DNA from: Fibrobacterota bacterium
GTDB taxonomy: Bacteria; Fibrobacterota; Fibrobacteria; UBA11236
Length of the DNA stretch: 37,216 nt
Direction: 5' to 3'
Assembly: GCA_023249635.1 (NCBI GenBank)
Contig: JAHFCH010000039.1
Coordinates: forward strand, 1-37,216
Shown: one piece after another, positions 7,373 through 14,827 of the stretch
Layout: the number at the start of each line of letters is the position of its first letter
Numbering within the stretch: position 1 is the first letter of the stretch
Program-made: the position numbers and the translations under genes
The notes under the pieces: model-generated
Seen by the model: only the letters and a program-made list of their open reading frames with translations
What the model was told of the DNA's origin: nothing
The model's database searches: none

Positions 7373-8749
7373 ATGCAAGATACCATGGCCATGAGCAAGC
7401 TCATTCTCGTCGAGGACGATGGGGGCTTGCGGGAACAATTGAAATGGGCGCTCGGCGAACATTTCCGGATAGTGGTGGCCGATTCACTGGATTCGGCGCA
7501 GGCGGCCCTGGAAGAGGAGGGATCGGGAGCCGCTCCCATCGTCTGCCTGGACATGGGCCTGGAAGGCCATGCCGATAGGGGCCTGGAGGTCATCGATGCC
7601 ATCCTGGCCTCGGACGCTTCCGCGAAAATCATCGTAATCACCGCCAATCCCGATGCCGCCATGGCCCGGGAGGCTTTACGCCGCGGCGCTTTCGACTACC
7701 TGGCCAAACCGCTGGACGTGGAAGCCCTGCAGGCCTCACTGGAGCGGGCCGAGCGCTTGCGTCAGCTGGAGGGAAGCGCGGAGGAGCATGCGGGTTGGAG
7801 CCCGGTAGCCTCTGAACAGATACTGCTGGGCGAAAGCGATGCGATGCGGACTTTGGTTTCCTCCCTGGAACGCCTGGCAGGGACCGACGTGGGCGTGGTT
7901 TTCATGGGGGAAAGCGGATCGGGCAAGGCGACTTGCGCCCGCGCCCTGCATATGGCCAGCCGGCGCGCCGTCCACTCCTTCTTGTCGGTGGATTGTTCTT
8001 CCCTCCCCGAGAATCGTCTGGAACAGGATCTCTTTGGTCCCGACGGCCAACTCGAATCGGCGCATCAAGGGACTTTATACCTGGCCGGTATCGACTCGGC
8101 GGGGCCTTCGCTGCAAGCCCGCTTATGGCGATTCCTGCAGGATGGCCGCGTGACCAGGCCGGGAGAGTCCCGGAGCAGGGTCCTGGACGTGCGGCTCGTA
8201 TGCGGCACCCAGCACCCGGTTCTGGCGGGTGGTGACGGCGGATTGCGGCCGGATTTGCAACATCGCCTGTGCGAATTCGAAGTGCGGGTCCCGCCTTTAC
8301 GGGAACGCGGCCGTGACGCGTTGCTCATCACCGAGGCCATCTTGGAACGCAACCGTTCGCGGTTCGGGAAACCGCGCCTGCATCTTTCCTCGCGGGCCGA
8401 GAAGGCTATCCTGGCCCATGGCTGGCCGGGCAATGTGCGCGAGCTGGAGAACCGGCTCAACCGGGCCTGCGTCGTATGCGCGGGGCAGGTGATCGAGGAT
8501 ACCCACCTTGAGTTGGACGGTTCCGGCGACACGACCCAGAGCTATCGTGAGCAGCGTAAGGCCTTCGAGAAGAACCTGCTCGTAAACGCCTTGCGCCGCG
8601 CCAACGGAAACGTCTCCTTGGCCGCGCGCACGGTGGGCGTTACCCGCCCCACGTTCTACGACATGATGCGCAAGACCGGTATCTGGATCCGTAACGCGAC
8701 CAAGGTCGCGGACTCCGGCGAAGCCTATCCCGACGACGGCATGGCCTAG
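7373..8749 (+). CDS. PrsR-like (PEP-CTERM-box type) NtrC-family response regulator lacking GAFTGA
   Basis: A 458-residue protein with the NtrC layout. Receiver (8-125): acidic pair in ILVEDD, phospho-acceptor Asp60 in VCLDMG, Thr90 and Lys112 in YLAKPLD. AAA+ (about 150-380): Walker A GESGSGK (179-185), PPLRER and WPGNVRELENR. C-terminal Fis-type helix-turn-helix (NGNVSLAARTVGVTRPTFYD, 411-430), which resembles PrsR of exosortase EPS loci. Oddities: only ten residues separate DLFG (219-222) from GTLYL (233-237), about half the usual number, so the GAFTGA loop that contacts sigma-54 is absent. The Walker B acidic pair (normally LFLDEI) reads LYLAGI. ATP turnover and sigma-54 remodelling are therefore doubtful. 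It is divergent from the EPS fusion gene, its likely target. GAAAGGGG precedes the ATG. Confidence 0.88.
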   Translation: MQDTMAMSKLILVEDDGGLREQLKWALGEHFRIVVADSLDSAQAALEEEGSGAAPIVCLDMGLEGHADRGLEVIDAILASDASAKIIVITANPDAAMAREALRRGAFDYLAKPLDVEALQASLERAERLRQLEGSAEEHAGWSPVASEQILLGESDAMRTLVSSLERLAGTDVGVVFMGESGSGKATCARALHMASRRAVHSFLSVDCSSLPENRLEQDLFGPDGQLESAHQGTLYLAGIDSAGPSLQARLWRFLQDGRVTRPGESRSRVLDVRLVCGTQHPVLAGGDGGLRPDLQHRLCEFEVRVPPLRERGRDALLITEAILERNRSRFGKPRLHLSSRAEKAILAHGWPGNVRELENRLNRACVVCAGQVIEDTHLELDGSGDTTQSYREQRKAFEKNLLVNALRRANGNVSLAARTVGVTRPTFYDMMRKTGIWIRNATKVADSGEAYPDDGMA

Positions 8750-8755
8750 CCAAAA

Positions 8756-8796
8756 GGATCGGGCGGGCGCCTCCCAGCGGGACGCCCGCCCGATCC
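8756..8796 (-). terminator. intrinsic terminator between convergent genes
   Basis: GGATCGGGCGGGCG (8756-8769) and CGCCCGCCCGATCC (8783-8796) form 14 perfect pairs around a 13-base loop. A TTTT tract follows only when read on the minus strand, so it mainly serves the protease gene ending at 8822. It also lies seven bases after the stop of the PrsR-like gene and may block read-through from that side. Confidence 0.75.
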
Positions 8797-8821
8797 CCTC
8801 CCCGCCTCCGGGCCTTCGCTC

Positions 8822-9574
8822 TCAGAACCAGAGGAAACGGAGTTCGGGCAATGCCCAGACCAAGCCGGCTATTCCCAGGTTAACCAGTCCGTGAATGAGC
8901 ATGCAGATGCGGAATGACCGGGTGCGTCGATAGATCCAGGTGGTCCCCGCGAAATAGATCATGGCCGGGATCCAGGCCGAGGCGTTATGCCCGATGGTGA
9001 ACACCAAGGCGCAGCCCCATGCGCTCAGCCGCGACAAGGGCGGGTTCGCCAGGGCCACGGGATGATCGTCCATGCGGTGGCCGAGGCGCGCGGAGAATCC
9101 TCCCGGCGATGCCGGCAGGCCGAAGAGGAGTTCGCCCAGCCACGCGCGGCAAAACAGTTCCTCGAAAATGGGGACCAGGAATACCGAATTGAGGGTGCGC
9201 AGTACGAAGTAGGCATCCGAGGGTTTGGCCGCTGCGGCGGAGGCGAGATGGGATTGCCACCAAGGCAATGCCAGGGACAGGCGATAGCTCACGACCCATA
9301 CGGCCAAGGCGGCTGGAGCCGCGGCGCAGGCGATGGCGATTTGGCCCGGGCGCAGACGGGGCCCGAAGCGGTAGCTGCGGCGAAAGGCCCATAGCAGGGC
9401 GGCCACCACCGCGAAGCGCAGGCAATCGGAAAGCAGGGGGGAAAGGAAACGTTGGGGCAGGGAGGCCAGCGCCACGTAGGCGACGTAGGGAAAGAGGAAG
9501 GCGGGCAGGGATTGCGAAAAGGATCGTTCCCGCGGCAACAACCCGTAATCGGTCCCGCCTGGGGTATCCGCCAT
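8822..9574 (-). CDS. CPBP/CAAX-type intramembrane protease, exosortase-associated type
   Basis: The product has 250 residues with about six to eight hydrophobic segments. It shows the three CPBP (Abi/CAAX) motifs: FEELFCR with Glu138-Glu139 and Arg143, FTIGHN with His196, and HGLVN with His228 and Asn232. The preceding segment (LRTLNSVFLVPIFEELFCR), IYRRTRSF and the short end after HGLVNL (ELRFLWF) resemble the CAAX-protease-related family of PEP-CTERM/exosortase loci (TIGR03008 type) as I recall it. The region 160-185 (ARLGHRMDDHPVALANPPLS) is more polar than expected. The gene starts 27 bases after aguA on the same strand, so it is probably the last gene of that operon. Substrate is unknown; a part in processing sorted surface proteins is inference from family and context. 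Confidence 0.82.
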   Translation of the reverse strand: MADTPGGTDYGLLPRERSFSQSLPAFLFPYVAYVALASLPQRFLSPLLSDCLRFAVVAALLWAFRRSYRFGPRLRPGQIAIACAAAPAALAVWVVSYRLSLALPWWQSHLASAAAAKPSDAYFVLRTLNSVFLVPIFEELFCRAWLGELLFGLPASPGGFSARLGHRMDDHPVALANPPLSRLSAWGCALVFTIGHNASAWIPAMIYFAGTTWIYRRTRSFRICMLIHGLVNLGIAGLVWALPELRFLWF

Positions 9575-9601
9575 GTTACCTGGGGTCCCGCGCCCTCGGC
9601 G

Positions 9602-10660
9602 TCAGGCCGCCGGCTCCTGCATGCTGCTGCAATGGATGGCCCCTTGGCCGAAGACGAGGCCGCGGCAGTCGATGGGCACGATGCGCCGATCGCGGAAGCG
9701 CTCTTCGAAGAGCTGCAGGGTTTTCTCATCCCGCTTGTCCTGGAATACGGGTACGAGCACGGCCCCGTTCAGGATCAGGAAATTGAGGTACGTGGCCGGC
9801 GTGCGCAGGTCGGCCTTGACCTGGCGGGCGGGCATCGGCACTTCGATCACTTCGAGGTCCGCGCTGCGGGCGTGGCAGTTGAGGGCCTCGATGTTTCGCT
9901 TGAGCGGTTCGTAATTCTCGTCCCGCTTGTCCGTTTCAATGGCGCACAGTACCGTGCGCGCGTCCGAGAAGCGGGCCAGATCATCCACGTGGCCGTCGGT
10001 ATCGTCGCCATTGATGCCCGATTCCAGCCATACCGTGTTCTCGATTCCCAGCCAGGCGTGCATTGCCTGTTCGATGCGCTCGCGACCCAGCTTGGGATTG
10101 CGGTTCTCGTTCAGCAGGCATTGGCTGGTGGTCAACAGCAGTCCCTTGCCGTTCACGTCGATGGAGCCGCCCTCGAGCACGAGATCAACTTGGAGGCATT
10201 CCCGATCGCGGAATTCCGCCATCAACCGGGGCGCGGCATCATCCTTGTCCCATGGGGGATATTTGCCGCCCCAGGAATTGAATGTGAAGTCCAAGGCGAT
10301 GAGGCGCGCATCGGCGCCGGAACCTTGCCGGACGGTGAGCGCGCCGTAGTCGCGGATCCAGCTGTCATTGGTGGGGTATACCAGGAACTCCAGCTTGTGG
10401 CGGGCCTGGTCGGCAGTGGCTTCGAATTCCTTCCGCAATTGGTCGCGCAAGGCGTTGTCGTTGACGAGGACGTTCACGTCCTGGAAGCCGATGGCGGCGC
10501 GGATGATTTCCCGATAGGCCGCGCGGGCTTCGTCCCAGACCGGGGTCCAAGTATCCGCGTTCTGCGGCCAGGTGAACCAGATGGCCCGCTGCGGTTCCCA
10601 TTCGGCCGGAAGCATCAGGGACGGGTACGGCGGCTTGAGAGGGTCGTGCTTGGCGGCCAT
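9602..10660 (-). CDS. aguA: agmatine deiminase
   Basis: A 352-residue protein of normal length for the PAD_porph/agmatine deiminase family. It converts agmatine to N-carbamoylputrescine and ammonia in the cytoplasm. Diagnostic segments are MLPAEWEPQRAIWFTWPQN near the N-terminus, NDSWIRDYGAL (substrate Asp), EGGSIDVNGKG, NGDDTDGHVDDLARF, and the C-terminal nucleophile in GQGAIHCSSMQEP (Cys344). It lies 37 bases downstream of aguB on the same strand, giving a complete agmatine-to-putrescine route. No signal peptide. Confidence 0.96.
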   Translation of the reverse strand: MAAKHDPLKPPYPSLMLPAEWEPQRAIWFTWPQNADTWTPVWDEARAAYREIIRAAIGFQDVNVLVNDNALRDQLRKEFEATADQARHKLEFLVYPTNDSWIRDYGALTVRQGSGADARLIALDFTFNSWGGKYPPWDKDDAAPRLMAEFRDRECLQVDLVLEGGSIDVNGKGLLLTTSQCLLNENRNPKLGRERIEQAMHAWLGIENTVWLESGINGDDTDGHVDDLARFSDARTVLCAIETDKRDENYEPLKRNIEALNCHARSADLEVIEVPMPARQVKADLRTPATYLNFLILNGAVLVPVFQDKRDEKTLQLFEERFRDRRIVPIDCRGLVFGQGAIHCSSMQEPAA

Positions 10661-10697
10661 GGCGGTAAGGGCTCCGGGAACGGGGTTCGGCGCCGGT

Positions 10698-11585
10698 CTA
10701 GCGCGAGAAACGTTTCAGCAGATCGGAATAGGCGTCGATGCGGCGATCACGCAGGAACGGCCAGACGCGCCGGTGGTTCTCGATTTCGGCGGGGTCGATG
10801 TTGCGCAGCAGCAGGCCTTCGCGGGAATCGTCCAGGCGATCGAGAACGGCGCCGCCGGGATCGCAGATGAAGGAATTGCCCCAGAAGCGGAGATGCCCTT
10901 CCTGGCCTACGCGGTTGACGGCCGCCACGTAGACGCCGTTGGAGATGGCATGGGCCCGTTGCATGGTGACCCAGGCATCGAGCCACTTGGCGTTGAGGGT
11001 CTTGGCTTCGGACGCGGCCAAGCCGGCCACTTCGCGATCGTCATAGCCGATGGCTGTGGGGTAGACCATCAGGTCGCATCCCTGCATGGCGGTGAGGCGC
11101 GCGCCTTCCGGGAACCACTGGTCCCAGCAGATGAGCACGCCGATGCGGCCATAACGCGTGGAGAAGGCTTGGAAACCCAGATCGCCTGGCGTGAAGTAAT
11201 ACTTCTCGTAGAAACCCGGATCGTCCGGGATATGCATCTTGCGGTAAAGGCCGACGCGGCTGCCATCGGCGTCGAAGACGATGGCGGAATTGTGGTAAAG
11301 GCCCGCGGCCCGCCGTTCGAAGATGGGGACCACCAGCACGATGGCCTTCTCGCGGGCGAGCGCGCTGAGCGCCTGCAGCGAGGGATCGTCCAGTTCCTGC
11401 GCGAGATCGAAATGCCGCGCCTCTTCCTCGATGCAGAAATAATCGTGGAAGACGAGCTCGGGGAGCACCACCACCTGGGCGCCTTGGCCCGCGGCCTGGG
11501 CGATGCGCTCCTGCAGCTTGGGGAAGCGATCGGGATGGATGTTGTTGCCCTTGGTCTGGAGCAGGGCGAGCTTGAAGGCCGGCAT
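10698..11585 (-). CDS. aguB: N-carbamoylputrescine amidohydrolase
   Basis: A 295-residue nitrilase-superfamily enzyme that hydrolyses N-carbamoylputrescine to putrescine, CO2 and ammonia. The catalytic triad is visible: Glu43 in LPELVFHDYF, Lys116 in YRKMHIPDDPGFYEKYYF, and Cys153 in GVLICWDQWFPE. I chose the ATG at 11585 because the family begins with a short strand (here MPAFKLALLQT). An in-frame ATG at 11654 would add 23 unlike residues. The best Shine-Dalgarno (GGAGG) is about 22 bases from the chosen ATG, so the true start is not fully settled. First gene of the minus-strand aguB-aguA-protease operon; divergent from the M32 peptidase gene (83-base gap). Confidence 0.95.
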   Translation of the reverse strand: MPAFKLALLQTKGNNIHPDRFPKLQERIAQAAGQGAQVVVLPELVFHDYFCIEEEARHFDLAQELDDPSLQALSALAREKAIVLVVPIFERRAAGLYHNSAIVFDADGSRVGLYRKMHIPDDPGFYEKYYFTPGDLGFQAFSTRYGRIGVLICWDQWFPEGARLTAMQGCDLMVYPTAIGYDDREVAGLAASEAKTLNAKWLDAWVTMQRAHAISNGVYVAAVNRVGQEGHLRFWGNSFICDPGGAVLDRLDDSREGLLLRNIDPAEIENHRRVWPFLRDRRIDAYSDLLKRFSR

Positions 11586-11668
11586 GGGAAGATCAATATA
11601 GCAATGACCTCCGCGGATGGTATCTTTACGGAAGGGGCGGAAACCCGTCCGCAATCCCGGGAGACCCG

Positions 11669-13168
11669 ATGCAGAAAGCCTTACAACCCGTGCTGGAATT
11701 GAGCCGCGACCTCTACGCCCTGCGCGCCGCCGTAGGCGTACTGTCCTGGGATCAGGAAACCTATATGCCGCCCAAGGGCGGCGAGGGCCGCGCCCGTTCC
11801 CTTGCCTCCCTGGCGCGGGTCATGCACCAGCGCTTTTCCGATCCCCGCCTGGCCGAGGCGCTCGAGGCCGCCGCCACGGCGGCGGGCCTTTCCGAAGAGG
11901 AGAGGGCCGTGGTGCGGGAGCTGCGCCGCGATCGCGACAAGGCGGTCAAGATTCCCGAGGCTTTGGCCGCCGAGATCGCCGAGACCGTGTCCCTGTCCCA
12001 GCGGGTCTGGGCAGAGGCCCGCCCCAAGAACGACACCCGGGCTTTCAATCCCTGGCTGGCGAAGGTGATCGCCCTGCGCCGCAAGGAAGCCGAATGCCTC
12101 GGGTACGCGGAAACCCCCTATGATGCGCTGCTGGAGAATTACGAACCGGGAGCGCGCACTTCCTACCTGCGCGGCCTGCTCACCGATCTCAAAGCGCAAT
12201 TGGTCCCCTTGCTCGGCCGCATCCGCACGGCCCAGGGCGATGCGGCCGATCCCCTGGCCGGCAAGGTCTTTCCGCTGGAGGGACAACGCGCCTTCAACCA
12301 GACCATCCTCGCCGCCATGGGATTCGATCTGGAGGCCGGCCGCCTGGACGAATCCGCCCATCCCTTCACCGAAGGCACCCATCCCGAAGACGTACGCCTG
12401 ACGACGCGTTACAGCGAAAGCGATCTTATGTCGGCCCTGTTCAGCACCCTGCACGAAGGCGGGCACGGGCTGTACGAGCAGGGCTTCCAATCCGAATTCT
12501 TCGGCACCCCCATGGCCGAAGCGGTTTCGCTGGGACTGCACGAGTCTCAATCGCGCCTGTGGGAAAACCAGGTGGGGCGCTCCCGGGATTTCTGGTCGCG
12601 CTATTACCCCGACTTGCAGAAGGTCTTCCCGGGACCATTGGGCGCCCTGGGATTGGATGGGTTCCTGCGCGCCATCAATCGGGTGCAGCCCTCGTTGATC
12701 CGGGTGGAAGCGGATGAGGTGACCTACAACCTGCACATCGTCCTGCGCTTCGAGTTGGAGACCGCGCTGTTCGGAGGCGAGCTCGAGCCCGAGGGATTGG
12801 AAACCGCCTGGAACGAAGGCATGCGCCGCAACCTGGGCATCGCGCCGTCGGCGCCTTCCCAAGGCTATATGCAGGACGTGCACTGGAGCTGCGGCCTGCT
12901 GGGGTATTTTCCCACCTATACGTTGGGAAACCTGCGCGCCGCCCAACTCTTCGACGCCGCGCGCGCCGCCCTCCCCGGTATTCCCGCCGACATCCGCGCC
13001 GGAAGCTTCGGCGGCCTCAAGGGATGGCTCAATCGCGAAGTCCACCGCCATGGCCGCCGCTACGACGGCGACGCCCTGATGGAAAAAGTCACCGGGCGCA
13101 AGACGGAAACCAAGCCCTTCATGGACTACCTGGAAACCAAATACGGGGAACTCCTCGGCATCCGATAA
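11669..13168 (+). CDS. carboxypeptidase Taq (M32) zinc metallopeptidase
   Basis: This 499-residue protein is the normal length for family M32. It removes C-terminal residues from peptides in the cytoplasm. The zinc site HEGGHGLYEQGF is visible (HExxH, His262-Glu263-His266). Other family marks are LSWDQETYMPPKG at the N-terminus, DVRLTTRYSESD, HESQSRLWENQVGRS (supplying the third ligand), HIVLRFELE and YMQDVHWSCGLLGYFPTYTLG. No signal peptide. The next gene starts ten bases after its stop, and a third overlaps that one, so 11669-14170 is probably one operon for general peptide and small-molecule handling. Confidence 0.95.
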   Translation: MQKALQPVLELSRDLYALRAAVGVLSWDQETYMPPKGGEGRARSLASLARVMHQRFSDPRLAEALEAAATAAGLSEEERAVVRELRRDRDKAVKIPEALAAEIAETVSLSQRVWAEARPKNDTRAFNPWLAKVIALRRKEAECLGYAETPYDALLENYEPGARTSYLRGLLTDLKAQLVPLLGRIRTAQGDAADPLAGKVFPLEGQRAFNQTILAAMGFDLEAGRLDESAHPFTEGTHPEDVRLTTRYSESDLMSALFSTLHEGGHGLYEQGFQSEFFGTPMAEAVSLGLHESQSRLWENQVGRSRDFWSRYYPDLQKVFPGPLGALGLDGFLRAINRVQPSLIRVEADEVTYNLHIVLRFELETALFGGELEPEGLETAWNEGMRRNLGIAPSAPSQGYMQDVHWSCGLLGYFPTYTLGNLRAAQLFDAARAALPGIPADIRAGSFGGLKGWLNREVHRHGRRYDGDALMEKVTGRKTETKPFMDYLETKYGELLGIR

Positions 13169-13178
13169 GGAACCAAGC

Positions 13179-13637
13179 ATGGCCATCACCGACATCAAGA
13201 AGAAGAAAGCCAAACCCTTCATTTACCTGCACGGCACCGTTACCGTGGCCTACGAGAAGGTACCGGAGGGCGGCGGCAGGATCATGGACGCGCTGCAGCC
13301 GCTGGTCGAGGGCAAGGACGTCCTCGCAGGTCCTTCGGTATGGACTTATCGGGACGGAGGACCAGGAAAACTGGTGCTACGGGCGGGTTTCCAGGTCAAG
13401 TCGGGTACGCGAGGAAAGGCCGGATATGCGGCCCGCAAGGAACCGGAGTGGCATTGCCTGTCGGCGATGTACAAGGGTCCCATGCCGCGTATCATCGACG
13501 CCTGGCACGCGCTGATGGAACACGCCGAGTCCAAGGGCATCGAGTGCAGCGACGAACGCCGGGAAATCTACCTGAAATGGGTAGGCGTGGATTCCAAGGC
13601 GAACGTGACGGAATTGCAATTGCGGCTCCGGAAATGA
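13179..13637 (+). CDS. GyrI-like small-molecule-binding domain protein
   Basis: The product is 152 residues. The C-terminal half (MYKGPMPRIIDAWHALMEHA, then SKGIECSDERREIYLKW and a terminal strand TELQLRL) has the arrangement of GyrI-like/AraC effector-binding domains, where a conserved glutamate near the end contacts cationic ligands. There is no DNA-binding domain, so it is the stand-alone kind that may bind or hydrolyse small cyclic or aromatic compounds. It lies ten bases after the M32 peptidase stop and overlaps the acetyltransferase start by ATGA, which suggests translational coupling. Ligand unknown. Confidence 0.75.
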   Translation: MAITDIKKKKAKPFIYLHGTVTVAYEKVPEGGGRIMDALQPLVEGKDVLAGPSVWTYRDGGPGKLVLRAGFQVKSGTRGKAGYAARKEPEWHCLSAMYKGPMPRIIDAWHALMEHAESKGIECSDERREIYLKWVGVDSKANVTELQLRLRK

Positions 13638-14170
13638 AGCGCGCGTCACGGGTCTACCTGGAACCCATATCCCCGGCGCGCCGGGAAGAATTCCTGCGCT
13701 TGGCCCGGGCAAGCCGGTCTTTCCACCGGAAATGGGTCGCGCCGCCCGCGACCCCCAAAACCTTCGCGGCCTACATGGACCGCATCGGGGACGAATCCTT
13801 CCGCTGCTTCTACGTATGCCGCCGCGAGGACGGAGCGCTGCTCGGAGTGGTCAATATCAGCCAGATCGTACGCCGGCTTTTCCAGAGCGCCTATCTCGGC
13901 TACTACGTCTTCGCGCCTTATGCCCGTCAGGGATACCTGGGCGAAGGGCTGGCCTTGGCCCTTGCCGAAGCGTTCCGGAAAATTCGGTTGCACCGCGTAG
14001 AGGCGAATCTGCAATCCGGAAACGCCCCCTCCCGGAAGCTGGTAAAGCGATTGGGATTCCGGAAGGAGGGCTTCTCCTTGCGGTATTTGCGGATTGCGGG
14101 CAAATGGACCGATCACGAACGCTGGGCCATGACAGTGGAGGACTGGAAAAAGGCGTCGCGTAAAGCCTGA
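13634..14170 (+). CDS. GNAT acetyltransferase, RimJ/RimL type
   Basis: A 178-residue protein starting at the ATG that overlaps the previous stop (ATGA at 13634-13637). It has the GNAT order: an early strand/helix region (FLRLARASRSFHRKWVAPP), CRREDGALLGVVNISQI, the acetyl-CoA loop YARQGYLGEGLALALAEAF (Q/RxxGxG/A), then HRVEANLQSGNAPSRKLVKR and LGFRKEGFSLRYLRI, typical of the RimJ/RimL N-terminal or amine acetyltransferases. The protein or small-molecule substrate is not evident. It ends the three-gene operon begun by the M32 peptidase. Confidence 0.92.
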   Translation: MKRASRVYLEPISPARREEFLRLARASRSFHRKWVAPPATPKTFAAYMDRIGDESFRCFYVCRREDGALLGVVNISQIVRRLFQSAYLGYYVFAPYARQGYLGEGLALALAEAFRKIRLHRVEANLQSGNAPSRKLVKRLGFRKEGFSLRYLRIAGKWTDHERWAMTVEDWKKASRKA

Positions 14171-14229
14171 TCAATCGCATCGCAAAGTTACCCTGGAACC
14201 CGGGGTCCGCGTCCCACGGCCAGGTATCC

Positions 14230-14808
14230 ATGCACATGCGCCGCTTCGCCTCCATACTGCTTTTTTCCGCCGCCGCGGCCTTCGCCGCGCAAGCCCCGGA
14301 CGATGCCGCCGCTTCCGCCCCCGCCGTCGATACCTTACCGAAGTATATCGGCATGGACACGGCCCTGGCCCGCCGCGTCGCCGCCTACTATTCGCCGGAC
14401 GAGGCGAGCGCCCCGCGAGCTCCCTCACCGCGCCTTGCCTCCGCGCCCGGCGCTTCGGCAGCCCCCGTGTTGTTCGGCATCTCCGGGCTTATGGCCGTGG
14501 GCGGTATCCTGTTGATGGCGACGGCGGATCATGAGGTGACGCGCACCCGCACCGTGAATACCAACCCCTGCTATGTCCTCTGGGGCGATTGCGGCGACAA
14601 TCCTGAGGTCAAGACCGAAACCTATACCGAGCATGAAACCGACTACGGGCAAGTGCTGGTGGGCATGGCCACCATGGCGGGAAGCGCGGCCTTCCTGGCG
14701 GGAGGCTTCATCACGGTGGCGGTCACGCGCTCCAATGACCACCGTGGAAGCCAGGCCTCGGCCCTCAAAGGCCGCGACATGTCCTTTACTTACTCGCGCA
14801 ATTTCTGA
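14230..14808 (+). CDS. exported membrane protein of unknown function
   Basis: 192 residues; signal peptide MHMRRFASILLFSAAAAFAA (an alternative start is the ATG two codons later). A Pro/Ala/Ser-rich linker (about 20-85) is followed by two hydrophobic segments: VLFGISGLMAVGGILLMA (about 80-98) and GMATMAGSAAFLAGGFITVAV (about 138-158). The short loop between them has two cysteines (NPCYVLWGDCGDN) that may form a disulfide. I do not recognise the family. The Shine-Dalgarno is weak (CAGG). It converges on the gene ending at 14828. Confidence 0.65.
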   Translation: MHMRRFASILLFSAAAAFAAQAPDDAAASAPAVDTLPKYIGMDTALARRVAAYYSPDEASAPRAPSPRLASAPGASAAPVLFGISGLMAVGGILLMATADHEVTRTRTVNTNPCYVLWGDCGDNPEVKTETYTEHETDYGQVLVGMATMAGSAAFLAGGFITVAVTRSNDHRGSQASALKGRDMSFTYSRNF

Positions 14809-14827
14809 TTTCCACAAAGCCGCCGGG

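Noticed and set aside
11681-13222. 513-residue open frame on the minus strand
   Set aside because: Antisense to the M32 peptidase, which has a complete zinc site; a composition artefact.
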